Counted from the stretch's first letter, positions 37,141-46,907 are shown. The stretch is 64,000 nucleotides of DNA from Paenibacillus sp. (GCF_035645195.1 NZ_DASQNA010000041.1:186001-250000); one strand, 5' to 3'. Numbers and translations: made by a program. The notes: generated from the sequence alone by a model not told the origin.

Positions 37141-37142
37141 CG

Positions 37143-38330
37143 TTACATGCGCGCTTTCAGCAATTCGAACAATTCTTGTTTGTCGAACTGCACCGGACTT
37201 TGCTTGCTGTCGGCCGCGGCGACGACGTCGTCGACGTTCGCCTCCGTTACGCCGTACGTCCCCAGCCGCGGGATCGCGAGCCGCTCCGTCCATTCCGCCA
37301 GCGTTGCCGCTAGCTGAACGAGGCAGCCTTCCGGATCGTTCTCCGGATGGCCGGTCAACGCGGCGCCGACGCGCGCGTACTTCGCCTTCGCGACGGCGAT
37401 TTCGTCCCCGCCGCCGTCGCCGGCGCGCAGCCGGTCCACGATGCGCCGCGTCGCTTCGGCCAGCAGCGTGCCGCAGATGACGCCGTGCGGGATCCCGAAA
37501 CGCCCCCCGAGCGGACCGGCGAGGCCGTGCACGACGCCAAGCCCCGCATGCGCCAGCGTCGCGCCCGACACCATCGAAGCGTACGCCATCCGCTCGTGCA
37601 GCAGGACGTCGTTCTCCGCGTCGGTGCAGATCGGCACCAAGCTGCCGGCCGCCGCCTCGATGCCCGAGAACGCCAACGCATCCGTAATGGGCGACGCCTT
37701 CGTCGACACGTACGACTCGATCAACTGCGTCAGCGCGTCGAGACCGCTCGCGGCTTTCACGCCGCGGGGACAGCTGACGGTAAGCAGCGGATCGACGATC
37801 GCGGCGTCGGGGATGAAGCGGTCGTGGCGGATCGACCGCTTAAAGCCGCCCGGGATGGAGACGACGGCGTTCTTCGTCATTTCGCTGCCGGTGCCGGACG
37901 TCGTCGGAACGGCGACGAAGAACGCTTTATCGCCGCTATGGGGCCGGTAAAGCGGCTGCCCTTCCAAATAGTGGAGCACCGTGTCGCCGGGCTCCGTGCG
38001 CAGCATCGCCGCCGCCGCTTTGCCGGCGTCCAAGGCGCTGCCGCCGCCGATCGCGACGACCGCATCGATGCCGCGTCCGCGGTACGCGTCGGCGACGGCG
38101 TCGACCCACGGCGCGTCCGGCTCCTGGCGAATGTAGGCGATCTCGTACTCTACGCCCCGCGCCCGCAAAGCGGCTTCCGTCCGCGCCCACGCCTCCGCGT
38201 TCGTCCGCTGGAAGCCGCCCATCACGAACAAGACGCGCCTCGCTTGTGCGGGCAGCGCTTCGGGCAGCTGCGCGATCGATCCGCTGCCGAACCTAACGTT
38301 CGGCGTCCCGGCGAATTGGAACGAATTCAT
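37143..38330 (-). CDS. Iron-containing alcohol dehydrogenase
   Basis: 395 residues, the normal family length. NAD-binding motif GGGSALDAGKAAA (~95-107), TSGTGSEMTKNAV, and metal-ligand His in GLGVVHGLAGPLGGRFGIPHG. The family oxidises or reduces small alcohols, diols and aldehydes such as 1,3-propanediol, butanol or lactaldehyde. No operon partner on this strand. Lactaldehyde reduction would suit a rhamnose- and fucose-using strain, but that is only context. Confidence 0.92.
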   Translation of the reverse strand: MNSFQFAGTPNVRFGSGSIAQLPEALPAQARRVLFVMGGFQRTNAEAWARTEAALRARGVEYEIAYIRQEPDAPWVDAVADAYRGRGIDAVVAIGGGSALDAGKAAAAMLRTEPGDTVLHYLEGQPLYRPHSGDKAFFVAVPTTSGTGSEMTKNAVVSIPGGFKRSIRHDRFIPDAAIVDPLLTVSCPRGVKAASGLDALTQLIESYVSTKASPITDALAFSGIEAAAGSLVPICTDAENDVLLHERMAYASMVSGATLAHAGLGVVHGLAGPLGGRFGIPHGVICGTLLAEATRRIVDRLRAGDGGGDEIAVAKAKYARVGAALTGHPENDPEGCLVQLAATLAEWTERLAIPRLGTYGVTEANVDDVVAAADSKQSPVQFDKQELFELLKARM

Positions 38331-38430
38331 TTCAGCAACGACCCTTTCTTTGTCTTGTTTCTAAGCCGGTACTCTTGGTCGCTTTCTATCATACGCGTCT
38401 TCGGGCAGAGCATCAAATGCGGCGCTTGCG

Positions 38431-38570
38431 GCCGCGGGAAGCGGAATAGTCGGAGAAACTCCGACTATCAGCGGCTCAACAGCCGCGGGACGCGAAATAG
38501 TCGGAGAAACTCCGACTATTAGCGGCTCAACAGCCGCGGGAAGCGAAATAGTCGGAGAAACTCCGACTAT
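38431..38570. repeat. 51-bp tandem repeat, 2.7 copies, each with a perfect hairpin
   Basis: Copies start at 38431, 38482 and 38533 (period exactly 51 bp; the third stops at 38570). Each holds ATAGTCGGAG-AAA-CTCCGACTAT (38446-38468, 38497-38519, 38548-38570), a perfect 10-bp inverted repeat. The junctions form a second hairpin GCGGCT-CAAC-AGCCGC. Copies differ at only a few positions. It lies in the divergent intergenic region between the alcohol dehydrogenase and the second sugar ABC transporter. It looks like a dispersed REP-type element. Confidence 0.85.
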
Positions 38571-38829
38571 CCCGCGGTACCGCCACGGTTACTCCCCGTT
38601 GGCCGCCTGGCCGAGGTCGGGGGTGACATCCCGGGAGTTCCGTCGAATACGACGCGGCCGGTTTTCAGGCCGCGAAACCCGCGGCGGCCATTGACCGGGG
38701 GAGCCGCAAACCGATGAACCGATCCGCCACGGAGCAAACCATCCCGCCGCCGACGCCCCGAAAAAAGCAGGAACGGCGCCGATTTTCGCCCGTTCGCAAG
38801 ATTTGCGCATTCGTTGGAAGATGTATCGA
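38571..38829. other. GC-rich intergenic DNA without a convincing gene
   Basis: Only short ORFs with no ribosome binding site or recognisable domain. One local hairpin (GCGGCC-N8-GGCCGC, around 38653-38674) and the upstream part of the transporter promoter region are all I see. Confidence 0.5.
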
Positions 38830-38859
38830 TTGTGCGTTTCGCCGGAGAACGGGTACGAT
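38830..38859 (+). promoter_or_regulatory. Candidate promoter of the second sugar-transporter operon
   Basis: TTGTGC (38830-38835), 18 bp, TACGAT (38854-38859), ~30 bp before the ribosome binding site at 38875-38883. A moderate match. Confidence 0.4.
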
Positions 38860-38892
38860 GGGCGTACAAAAGAGAAGGGAGGGAATGAAGCC

Positions 38893-39864
38893 ATGGCATC
38901 GACACCGATCCGCGCGGAACGAGGCGATCCGCTCCGTTCTTCGACGCCGCCGCGGCGCCTGACGGAGAACCGGTACTTGCGGAACATACGAAAGCATTGG
39001 ATGCTGTATTTGATGATTTTGCCGGGGGTCGCGTTTTATATCGTTTTTAAATACGTGCCTTTGGCCGGCAGCGTCATCGCGTTCCAAGACTTCAAAATCT
39101 TCCACGGCGTTTTGGGCAGCCCTTGGGTAGGACTCGACAATTTCAAATTTCTGTTCACGTACCAAGACTTTTACCTTGTGCTGCGCAACACCGCGACGAT
39201 CGCCTTGTATCAGCTGCTGTTCGCGTTCCCGGCGCCGATCGCGCTCGCGCTTTTGTTTAACGAGGTCCGATGGATGCTCGCCAAACGAACGCTGCAAAGC
39301 GTCTTTTATTTACCGCATTTTCTGTCGTGGGTCGTCGTCGGCGGCATCGTGTTCGAGCTGCTGTCGTCGCAGGGGATCGTGAATCAGCTGCGCGCGTTTA
39401 TGGGCTACGAGCCGGTGCTGTTCATGCAGGAGGAACGGTACTTCCGTTCGATCGTCGTCCTGTCGGGCATTTGGAAAGAGGTCGGCTGGGGGACGATCAT
39501 TTATCTCGCCGCCATTACGGGCATCAATCCGAATTTGTACGAGGCGGCCGTCATGGACGGCGCGAACCGGTGGAAGCAAACGTTGTACATTACGCTGCCT
39601 TCGATGGCTCCGACGATTTTGGTGCTGTTCCTCTTGAACATCGGCAATTTCTTAGAGCTTGGCTTCGACCAGGTGTACAACCTGCTGACGCCGATGACGT
39701 ATTCGGTCGGCGACATTATTGAGACGTACGTGTACCGGGCTGGCGTGCTGCAAGGGCAGTACAGCGTAACGACGGCGATCGGGCTGTTCCAATCGGTGAT
39801 CGGCTTCGCCCTGCTGTGGACGTTCAACCGGCTCGCGCGAAAAACGGAACAGGGGTTGTGGTAA
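38893..39864 (+). CDS. ABC transporter permease, LplB family (second locus)
   Basis: 323 residues from ATG 38893 (AAGGGAGGG 9 bp upstream; the longer frame to 38803 has no ribosome binding site). Close in layout to the 831-1802 protein: polar N-terminus, about six TM segments, EAA loop LYEAAVMDGANRWKQTLYI. It is the first of a three-gene importer; the stop overlaps the next start (TAATG). Probable cargo is oligogalacturonides or other pectic oligomers, judged from the enzymes downstream. Confidence 0.92.
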   Translation: MASTPIRAERGDPLRSSTPPRRLTENRYLRNIRKHWMLYLMILPGVAFYIVFKYVPLAGSVIAFQDFKIFHGVLGSPWVGLDNFKFLFTYQDFYLVLRNTATIALYQLLFAFPAPIALALLFNEVRWMLAKRTLQSVFYLPHFLSWVVVGGIVFELLSSQGIVNQLRAFMGYEPVLFMQEERYFRSIVVLSGIWKEVGWGTIIYLAAITGINPNLYEAAVMDGANRWKQTLYITLPSMAPTILVLFLLNIGNFLELGFDQVYNLLTPMTYSVGDIIETYVYRAGVLQGQYSVTTAIGLFQSVIGFALLWTFNRLARKTEQGLW

Positions 39865-40733
39865 TGAAACTGACGCTCGGCGAAAAAACGTTCCAAGCGG
39901 TGAACTACGCGCTGCTGACGGCGGCCGCGGCGACGATGATCGTCCCGCTCTTGCATCTGCTGGCGATGTCGTTCAGCTCGCCGATCGCCGCAGATTCCAA
40001 AAAGGTGTTTCTGCTGCCCGTCGACGCGACGGCGGCGTCCTGGGCGCATATCCTGCGCAACGAATCGTTGTGGCAATCGTTCGGCATTACGGTGTACATT
40101 ACGATTGTCGGGACGCTCGTCAGCATGCTGTTCTCGGTGCTGACGGCATACCCGCTGGCGCGCAAGGAGTTTCTGCTGCGGAAGCCGATCATGCTGGGAA
40201 TCGTGATCACGATGATTTTCAACGCGCCGATGATCCCGTTCTTCCTGACGGTCCGGGAGCTCGGCCTCATGAACTCGCTGTGGGCGCTCATTATTCCGGG
40301 CGCGATCGGCACGTTCAACATGATTATCATCCGCACGTTCTTCATGGGCATTCCCGGAGAGCTCGACGATTCCGCGCGCATCGACGGCTGCAACGATTTC
40401 CGCATTTTGTTCCAAATTTACTTGCCGCTGTCGAAGCCGGTGATGGCGACGGTCGGACTGTTCTACGCGGTCGGGTATTGGAACACGTTCCAGCGGGCCG
40501 TGCTGTTCCTCCGCGATCCGCAGCTGTGGCCGTTGCAAATGAAGCTTCGCGCCTTCCTGCAGTCGCCGGAGGAGCTGGCCGCGGTCAATTTGTTCCTCGG
40601 GGACTACGATTTCAATACGACGACGCTGAAGGCGGCGACGATTTTGTTCGCGACGCTTCCGATCGTGTTGGTTTACCCGTACTTGCAAAAATATTTCGTC
40701 AAAGGGTCCATGCTGGGCTCGCTGAAAGAATAA
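39864..40733 (+). CDS. ABC transporter permease, YtcP/LplC family (second locus)
   Basis: 289 residues from ATG 39864, which shares its first base with the preceding stop; the upstream in-frame extension is a shadow. About six TM segments, EAA loop LDDSARIDGCNDFRILFQI, and the characteristic C-terminus GSMLGSLKE. Partner of the 38893-39864 permease. Confidence 0.92.
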   Translation: MKLTLGEKTFQAVNYALLTAAAATMIVPLLHLLAMSFSSPIAADSKKVFLLPVDATAASWAHILRNESLWQSFGITVYITIVGTLVSMLFSVLTAYPLARKEFLLRKPIMLGIVITMIFNAPMIPFFLTVRELGLMNSLWALIIPGAIGTFNMIIIRTFFMGIPGELDDSARIDGCNDFRILFQIYLPLSKPVMATVGLFYAVGYWNTFQRAVLFLRDPQLWPLQMKLRAFLQSPEELAAVNLFLGDYDFNTTTLKAATILFATLPIVLVYPYLQKYFVKGSMLGSLKE

Positions 40734-40756
40734 TAGGCGAAGGAGGAATATTTGAT

Positions 40757-42316
40757 ATGGAACAATGGGGTTGGAGACGATGGAAGCCGACGGCGGCGAT
40801 CGGGTTGGCCGCGGCGATGGCGCTGAGCGCCGGATGCGGCGCGGGGGGCGCTCCCGCGGAAAAGGGGTCGGATGCGGCGGGCGACCATGCGGGCGGGGCG
40901 GAAACGCCGGTATCGATCAAAGTGTTCAAAAGTCATATGGGCGTGGGTACGATTCCCGGCAGCGACGATCCGCATGTGAAATACGTCGCCGAGCATACGG
41001 GGGTAGAATATCAGCTCATCACGACGCCGCCCGGCTCCGAGCCGGCGGAGTACGTCAATTTGATGATCGCGTCCGACGATCTGCCCGATATTTTGCGTCC
41101 AATCGGCGGCGTCGAGCAGACGCTGATTCAGCAAGGCGGCGCGCTCGCGCTCGACGACCTGCTGCCGAAATACGCGCCGAACGTGTGGAACAGCATTCCG
41201 AAAGAAGCGTGGGACATCGTTCGTTCCGCTTCCGAAGACGGCAAAATTTACTACGTCCCGAAAGTGTTCCTCGTGCCCGAGCGCGCGCCGCTCATCCGGA
41301 AAGATTGGGTGGAGGCCGTCGGTATGGACATGCCGAAGACGGTAGAGGAGTATAAGGAGCTGCTCCGCGCGTTCCGCGACAAAGACCCGAACGGCAACGG
41401 CCAAGCGGACGAACTGCCGACGACGGGCCGCGAATTCGGCCGCTGGATGGACCACTTGTTCGCGATGTACGGCGTCGCGATGTGGGAAGGGTACCCGGAG
41501 TGGGATGTGTACGACGGGAAAATCCAGTACGCCGGCGTCACGCCGAACATGAAAGCCGCCATCGCGTTCATCCGGGAGTTGTATGCGGAGAAGCTGCTGG
41601 ACAACGAAACGTTCCTCAACAAAGGGGACGTATGGACCGCGAAAATCAACAACAACCTAGTCGGAAGCTGGTACCATTTGCCCGCGAACTTGCGCGATCG
41701 TTTGACCGCGATGCGGCAGGGCGCGCCGAACGCGTACGTCGCCGGGCTGCCGCTGCCGAAAGCCGAGGGCTTCGAAGGCTTCGTGACGCAGAAGAGCATG
41801 GGCGAGCCGGAGTGGGTCATCCCGAAAGCGTCCGAAGAGAAGGCGCCGGATGCGCTGAGGCTGCTCGACTTCTTTTATGATCCGAAGCACGAGGAATTCG
41901 TCCGGTTCGGCATCGAAGGCGTGCAGCATGAGGTCGTGGACGGGAAGAAGGTGCTCCTGCCGCCGGCGGACGACAAGCCGATCGGTCTTGGCATGCGCAA
42001 CTTGACGACGGCGGAAGACATGGAGGTCCGCATTCAGCAGACGATTCCGGAAGATATGCAGCAGATGGTGCGCGACATTTTCGAAATTAGCACGGCGGAC
42101 GCGCGGCGGATCGCGGGAGACGGCCTGCCGAGCACCGTTTACGAAGGATTCCCCGACATTCAATCGCACAAGCTGTTCCAAGAGTATTTGACGAAAATCG
42201 TGATCGGGGAATGGGATATCGAAAAATTCGACGAATTCGTCGAGCGCTGGCATCAAGCCGGCGGGGAAACGGTCACGCAGCGAGTGCAGGAATGGTACGA
42301 AAAGACGAAACAATAA
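40757..42316 (+). CDS. Extracellular solute-binding lipoprotein (second locus)
   Basis: 519 residues from ATG 40757 (AGGAGGA 9 bp upstream). Signal peptide with lipobox LSAGC, then an Ala/Gly linker. The mature part resembles family 1 large binding proteins (DKDPNGNGQADELPTTG, DLPDILRPIGG). It delivers sugar oligomers to the two preceding permeases; as in locus 1, no ATPase is encoded nearby, so a shared MsmX-type ATPase is expected. Confidence 0.92.
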   Translation: MEQWGWRRWKPTAAIGLAAAMALSAGCGAGGAPAEKGSDAAGDHAGGAETPVSIKVFKSHMGVGTIPGSDDPHVKYVAEHTGVEYQLITTPPGSEPAEYVNLMIASDDLPDILRPIGGVEQTLIQQGGALALDDLLPKYAPNVWNSIPKEAWDIVRSASEDGKIYYVPKVFLVPERAPLIRKDWVEAVGMDMPKTVEEYKELLRAFRDKDPNGNGQADELPTTGREFGRWMDHLFAMYGVAMWEGYPEWDVYDGKIQYAGVTPNMKAAIAFIRELYAEKLLDNETFLNKGDVWTAKINNNLVGSWYHLPANLRDRLTAMRQGAPNAYVAGLPLPKAEGFEGFVTQKSMGEPEWVIPKASEEKAPDALRLLDFFYDPKHEEFVRFGIEGVQHEVVDGKKVLLPPADDKPIGLGMRNLTTAEDMEVRIQQTIPEDMQQMVRDIFEISTADARRIAGDGLPSTVYEGFPDIQSHKLFQEYLTKIVIGEWDIEKFDEFVERWHQAGGETVTQRVQEWYEKTKQ

Positions 42317-42437
42317 CGAACGGATCGCCGTAAGCTGACACGTCTGGGAAATTCCCGGAAGTCGGCGTCTGCGGCAGGATTACGGAGGCAGCGTCCGAAA
42401 AGCGGGGCTCAGCCGGACGAGACGGGGTTGGAAGCGT

Positions 42438-42468
42438 TTGCGATGCCCGAACCGTATCGCAGTATAAT
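42438..42468 (+). promoter_or_regulatory. Candidate promoter of the dCache-AraC gene
   Basis: TTGCGA (42438-42443), 19 bp, consensus TATAAT (42463-42468), ~30 bp upstream of the gene. The -10 is strong; the spacer is longer than ideal. Confidence 0.5.
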
Positions 42469-42498
42469 GGGATGATACTGTGAAAGGTGGACAACGGA

Positions 42499-44871
42499 AT
42501 GATGCAATCTGTGAAACAATGGCTGGCGTATACGTTGACCAACACGCAAACCCGTCTCGTTCTGTTTTTGACTGTCTCCGTTTGCGTTATCATTTCGGGG
42601 GTCAGCTTGACCTCCTATTACACGTCCAAGTCCGTCCTGCAGAGCGAATTAAGCGAACCGCAGCACCAAATGCTCCAGATCAGCATGAATTTCATCGACG
42701 AGTATATCGAGAAAACGGATCAAATCGCCGTAACGGTCGCGCTGCATCCGAATGTTTACACGTTCTTGACGTCGGAGAACCAAAATTCGTACGACAACGT
42801 CAGCAAAATTTACGAATTCTTCGATACGCTGATCGCGAACACGTCGTACATCGACAGCATTTACGTGCACGATCTAGCGCGCGGCAGCTTCGTGGCGACG
42901 CCGCAAGGGTACAGCTCGAGCCGCGTAACGTTCGTCGATTCGCAGTGGGTGAGCGTCGCGGACGAATTCGGCGACGCCAAAATGCTGGTTCGCAAACGTT
43001 CGGTGCCTTCGGGCGCGGGCGTCCGCAACAGCGGCACCGAGCTGACGCTGTTTCGCAAAATTCTCATTCAAGGCGAATTCCGCGGCATCGTCGCGATCAA
43101 TTTGAAGGAGGAAGAGCTGTTCGCCAAGCTTCATCCGCCGCATCGGTCCGGTTTGGAGCGTGCGCGGTTCATCGTCGATCTCGACGGGGAAACGCTGTAT
43201 TCCGTCGCGGGCGGCGGCTTCGATCCGGAGACGGTGCGCGCCGCGCCGCAGCATTCGGAAGGGGAGGAGATCGGCGAGTTCCGCTACAACGGCGCCTCCT
43301 ATTTGGTGAATCGGCTGGAATCGCCGCTAACCGGCTGGACGTACGTGTCGTACGTCTCCCAAGACAGCTTGCTCGCGCAATCGAAGCATGTCCGCAACGT
43401 CGTCCTGTCGGTGTCCGCTGCGGCGCTGCTCCTCGGCATAGCCGCGATCGCGTACATCCAATCGGTGGCGTTCCGCCCGATTCGGCGCATGCAGCGGCTG
43501 TTCAATCAGAACGACCGCGATCCGAACCGTTCGCCTGACGACCTCCTGCATTTGGAACGGCTGACGTCCGAGCTGCTGAGCGATCACGCCCAGCTGGCGC
43601 AGCTGATTCGGCAGACGATGCCGGAAGCGTCGTCGAAATTTTTGTACGACGTCTACATGGGCAACGTCCACAGCAAGCGGGAGTTGAAGGAGAAATGGAG
43701 CAGCTATTTCCACGGGTGGACCGATGCTCCGCTGACGTTCGCGGTGCTGTCGATCGACCGGTACGAAGCATGGTCGCGCCGCTATCCGACCGCCGACCAT
43801 TCGCTGCTCAAGTTCGCGCTTGCGAACGTGATCGCCGAGCTGTTGGCGTCAGAATGGCGCGTCTCGTGCGCCGACTTCGGCAAGGATAAGCTGGCCGTCC
43901 TGCTGCAGCCGACGCGCGGCGGATCGGGGGCGCCGCAGGTGGAAGCGTTCGCGGACGCGATCGACGTCGTGCGGCGCATGCTCGGCTTCAGCGTGTCGCT
44001 CGGCGTGAGCGCCCCGTTCGCCGACCCCGGAGGACTGCGGCAGGCGATGCTGGAGGCGGAGAACGCGCTGGGCTATCGGCTGTTCCGCGGCTACGGCAGC
44101 GTCACGTTTTTCGACGAGGTGCTCGATCACGAGCTGGCGCCGGCTGCGGCGAAGGAGCCTTGGATCGACGATCTCGCCGCCGCGATCGAATCGGGCGACG
44201 AATCCCGCGCGCTGCAGGCCGTCGCCCGGATGGCGCACGAGCTGCGCGAGACGAAGTATTACCCGTCCGCGGCGCTGAAGCTGCTGCGGGGCGCCGCGGA
44301 TCGGCTGCGCCGCATCGAGCAGCGCGGGGAAGCGGACGCGGAGGAGACGGATTCGCTCGAGGAGGTTGATACGCTATCGCTGGAGGAAATCGCGCAGCGG
44401 TTCGCAGGGCGCGCGTCCGCCTCGTCCGCACGCATCCGCGGCTTGATGGAACGCAAAGACTACGCGCTCTGTCAAAACATGATCGAGTTTATGAAAGGCC
44501 GGCTCGGCGAGCCGATCGGCATCCAGGAGATCGCCGACGCCGTCGGCGTCAGCGTCAGCCTCGCCAGCCAGCTGTTCAAGCAGGAGATGGACGACACGAT
44601 TTACGGATACTTTACGAAGCTTCGCATGGACCGAGCCGGAGAGCTCCTCGTCGAAACGGACGAAAAAATTTCGGATATCGCCGCCAAGGTCGGTTATCAG
44701 CACGAGAACAGCTTTATCCGCGTATTCCGGAAATACAAAAACATTACGCCCGGCAAATACCGCGAGATGATGAAATACAAGCTCGAGGCGGCGCACGAAA
44801 CGACCGCCGCCTCCGAGCTTCGAGGGAGGGACTACAACGTTGAATCGAAAGGAAATCGTCTCGCGCCATAA
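42499..44871 (+). CDS. Membrane-bound AraC regulator with extracellular Cache-like sensor
   Basis: About 790 residues. ATG 42499 is preferred (AAAGGTGG 8 bp upstream); a GTG at 42487 is in frame. TM1 at ~15-38, a ~255-residue extracellular region typical of dCache sensors (QHQMLQISMNFIDEYIEKTDQ...), TM2 at ~295-320, a HAMP-like stretch (FRPIRRMQRLF), a middle cytoplasmic domain, and a C-terminal AraC double HTH (~685-785: IQEIADAVGVSVSLASQLF; ISDIAAKVGYQHENSFIRVF). It should sense an external sugar and activate the adjacent pectin genes. It overlaps the next gene by 32 bp. Confidence 0.92.
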   Translation: MMQSVKQWLAYTLTNTQTRLVLFLTVSVCVIISGVSLTSYYTSKSVLQSELSEPQHQMLQISMNFIDEYIEKTDQIAVTVALHPNVYTFLTSENQNSYDNVSKIYEFFDTLIANTSYIDSIYVHDLARGSFVATPQGYSSSRVTFVDSQWVSVADEFGDAKMLVRKRSVPSGAGVRNSGTELTLFRKILIQGEFRGIVAINLKEEELFAKLHPPHRSGLERARFIVDLDGETLYSVAGGGFDPETVRAAPQHSEGEEIGEFRYNGASYLVNRLESPLTGWTYVSYVSQDSLLAQSKHVRNVVLSVSAAALLLGIAAIAYIQSVAFRPIRRMQRLFNQNDRDPNRSPDDLLHLERLTSELLSDHAQLAQLIRQTMPEASSKFLYDVYMGNVHSKRELKEKWSSYFHGWTDAPLTFAVLSIDRYEAWSRRYPTADHSLLKFALANVIAELLASEWRVSCADFGKDKLAVLLQPTRGGSGAPQVEAFADAIDVVRRMLGFSVSLGVSAPFADPGGLRQAMLEAENALGYRLFRGYGSVTFFDEVLDHELAPAAAKEPWIDDLAAAIESGDESRALQAVARMAHELRETKYYPSAALKLLRGAADRLRRIEQRGEADAEETDSLEEVDTLSLEEIAQRFAGRASASSARIRGLMERKDYALCQNMIEFMKGRLGEPIGIQEIADAVGVSVSLASQLFKQEMDDTIYGYFTKLRMDRAGELLVETDEKISDIAAKVGYQHENSFIRVFRKYKNITPGKYREMMKYKLEAAHETTAASELRGRDYNVESKGNRLAP

Positions 44872-46894
44872 TCCGGTGCTGACGAAGGCCGAGCCGCTCG
44901 CGCCGCTGTCGATCGGGAACGGCGAGTTCGGCTTCAGCGTCGACGTCACCGGACTGCAGACGTTCTACGACGATTACGAAACGCCGCTCGGCACGCAGTC
45001 GAATTGGGGGTGGCATTATACGGGAGGGAGAACGGTCTTCGCCGCGGACGATGCCGCGTATCAACGATTCGATACGTACGGCCGGCCGGTGCCGTATCCG
45101 ATGAAGCCGGAGGACAAGGCCGAAGCGTACCACTGGCTGCGGCAAAACCCGCACAGGCTGCAGCTCGGGCGGATCGCTTTCCGCCTGCTGCGCAAGGACG
45201 GCGCGGAGGCGAAGCTCGGCGATCTGGAGAACGTCCGGCAGGAGCTGGACCTGTGGACCGGCGTCGCCCGCAGCGCGTTCGCGCTCGACGGCGTTCCGGT
45301 CGAGGTCGTCACGAGCTGCCACGCGAAGCGCGATGCGGTCGGCGTAAGCGTCCGGTCGCGGCTGATCGCCGAAGGGCGGCTCGCCGTCTTCCTGCGCTTT
45401 CCCGCGCCCGACATGACGCATACGAGCTGGTCGAAGGCGGTGTTCCCGGCCTGGGATCGCGACGACCGCCACCGAACGGTTGTCGAGCATGAAACGTCCT
45501 CGTCCGTCGCGCTGCGGCGGACGATGGACGAGGACGGCTACCGCGTCCGCTGGGACTGGGCAGAAGGACGTCTCGAGCGGACCGGCGTCCACGAATTTAC
45601 GCTGACGGGGGCGGGCGGCGACGCGGAGACCCTCTCGTTCGCCGTCGGTTTCGCGCCGGACCGCGATCCCGAGCCGACGACTCCGGAGGAGGCCGAACAG
45701 ACGAGCCGGGAGCATTGGACAGCGTTCTGGACGTACGGCGGCGCGGTCGATTTCTCGGGATCGCTGGATGCGAGGGCGTTCGAGCTGGAGCGGCGCGTCG
45801 TGCTGTCGCAATATTTGACGGCGATTCACAGCGGCGGCTCGCTCCCTCCGCAGGAGACGGGGCTTATGTATAACAGCTGGTTCGGCAAAATGCATCTGGA
45901 GATGCATTGGTGGCATGCCGCGCATTTCCCGCTGTGGGGCCGCCCGTGGCTGCTCCGGAAAAGCATGGATTGGTACAACGCTATCCTGCCGCTGGCGCAG
46001 GAGCTCGCTGCATCGCAAGGCTACGAAGGCGCGCGGTGGCCGAAGATGGTCGGTTTCGACGGCAAGCAAAGCCCGTCTCCGGTCGCGCCGGGGCTCATCT
46101 GGCAGCAGCCGCATCCGATGACGCTGGCCGAGCTGCTGTACCGGGCGGAGCCGAACCGGGACACGCTGGAGCGGTACGCGGACCTCGTATTCGCCTCGGC
46201 GGATTTCATGGTGTCGTTCGCCCATTGGAACGAAGCCCGCCGATCGTACGACCTCGGCCCGCCGCTCATTCCGGCGCAGGAGTGCCACCATATGCACGAG
46301 GGGAAAAATCCGCCGTACGAGCTCGAATATTGGAAGTACGGGCTCGAAATCGCCGTCCGTTGGGCGGAACGGCTCGGGCTGCGCGCGAACCCGATGTGGG
46401 CGAAAGTCGCCGGCGCGATGGCCCATCCGCCGCAGCGGGACGGCGTGTATCTCGCGCACGAGCTGTGCCCGGATACGTTCACGGCGAAAAACCGAGATCA
46501 CCCGTCGATGCTCGGCGCGCTCGGGATGCTGCCCGGAACGCTGGTCGACCGGGAGACGATGCGAAACACGCTTGCGAAGGTGCGGGACGTCTGGCATTGG
46601 GAATCGGCGTGGGGATGGGATTTCCCGATGAGCGCGATGACGGCGGCTCGGCTCGGCGAACGGCAGGCGGCGGTCGATTTCCTGCTCATGGACACGACGA
46701 AAAATACGTACCTCCCGAACGGCCACAACTACCAACGCCCGGGGCTGACCGCCTATTTGCCGGGCAACGGCGGTCTGCTGATCGCGGTCGCGATGATGGC
46801 GGCCGGCTGGCACGACGGGAACGGGGAGCCGAATCCTGGCTTTCCGAAGGACGGGTGGTCCGTTCGCTGGGAAGGTTTGCATCCGATTTTATAA
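44840..46894 (+). CDS. Probable glycoside hydrolase, (alpha/alpha)6-barrel type, family not assigned
   Basis: 684 residues from TTG 44840; GAGGGAGGG lies 9 bp upstream, inside the 3' end of the AraC gene, so expression is coupled. No signal peptide. The N-terminal beta-rich domain is followed by a helical barrel with aromatic and acidic residues (NSWFGKMHLEMHWWHAAHF, HWESAWGWDFPMSAMTA). The Glu in HLEMHWW and the downstream acidic residues resemble the catalytic-centre context of six-hairpin glycosidases (GH65/GH95-like). I cannot assign a CAZy family. It lies directly upstream of oligogalacturonate lyase, so an exo-acting enzyme on pectic oligomers is likely. Confidence 0.75.
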   Translation: MNRKEIVSRHNPVLTKAEPLAPLSIGNGEFGFSVDVTGLQTFYDDYETPLGTQSNWGWHYTGGRTVFAADDAAYQRFDTYGRPVPYPMKPEDKAEAYHWLRQNPHRLQLGRIAFRLLRKDGAEAKLGDLENVRQELDLWTGVARSAFALDGVPVEVVTSCHAKRDAVGVSVRSRLIAEGRLAVFLRFPAPDMTHTSWSKAVFPAWDRDDRHRTVVEHETSSSVALRRTMDEDGYRVRWDWAEGRLERTGVHEFTLTGAGGDAETLSFAVGFAPDRDPEPTTPEEAEQTSREHWTAFWTYGGAVDFSGSLDARAFELERRVVLSQYLTAIHSGGSLPPQETGLMYNSWFGKMHLEMHWWHAAHFPLWGRPWLLRKSMDWYNAILPLAQELAASQGYEGARWPKMVGFDGKQSPSPVAPGLIWQQPHPMTLAELLYRAEPNRDTLERYADLVFASADFMVSFAHWNEARRSYDLGPPLIPAQECHHMHEGKNPPYELEYWKYGLEIAVRWAERLGLRANPMWAKVAGAMAHPPQRDGVYLAHELCPDTFTAKNRDHPSMLGALGMLPGTLVDRETMRNTLAKVRDVWHWESAWGWDFPMSAMTAARLGERQAAVDFLLMDTTKNTYLPNGHNYQRPGLTAYLPGNGGLLIAVAMMAAGWHDGNGEPNPGFPKDGWSVRWEGLHPIL

Positions 46895-46907
46895 AGGGGG
46901 TAGCCGC

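Noticed and set aside
38431-38570. CRISPR array
   Set aside because: The copies are contiguous 51-bp tandem units with no unique spacers, and the palindrome lies inside each unit.
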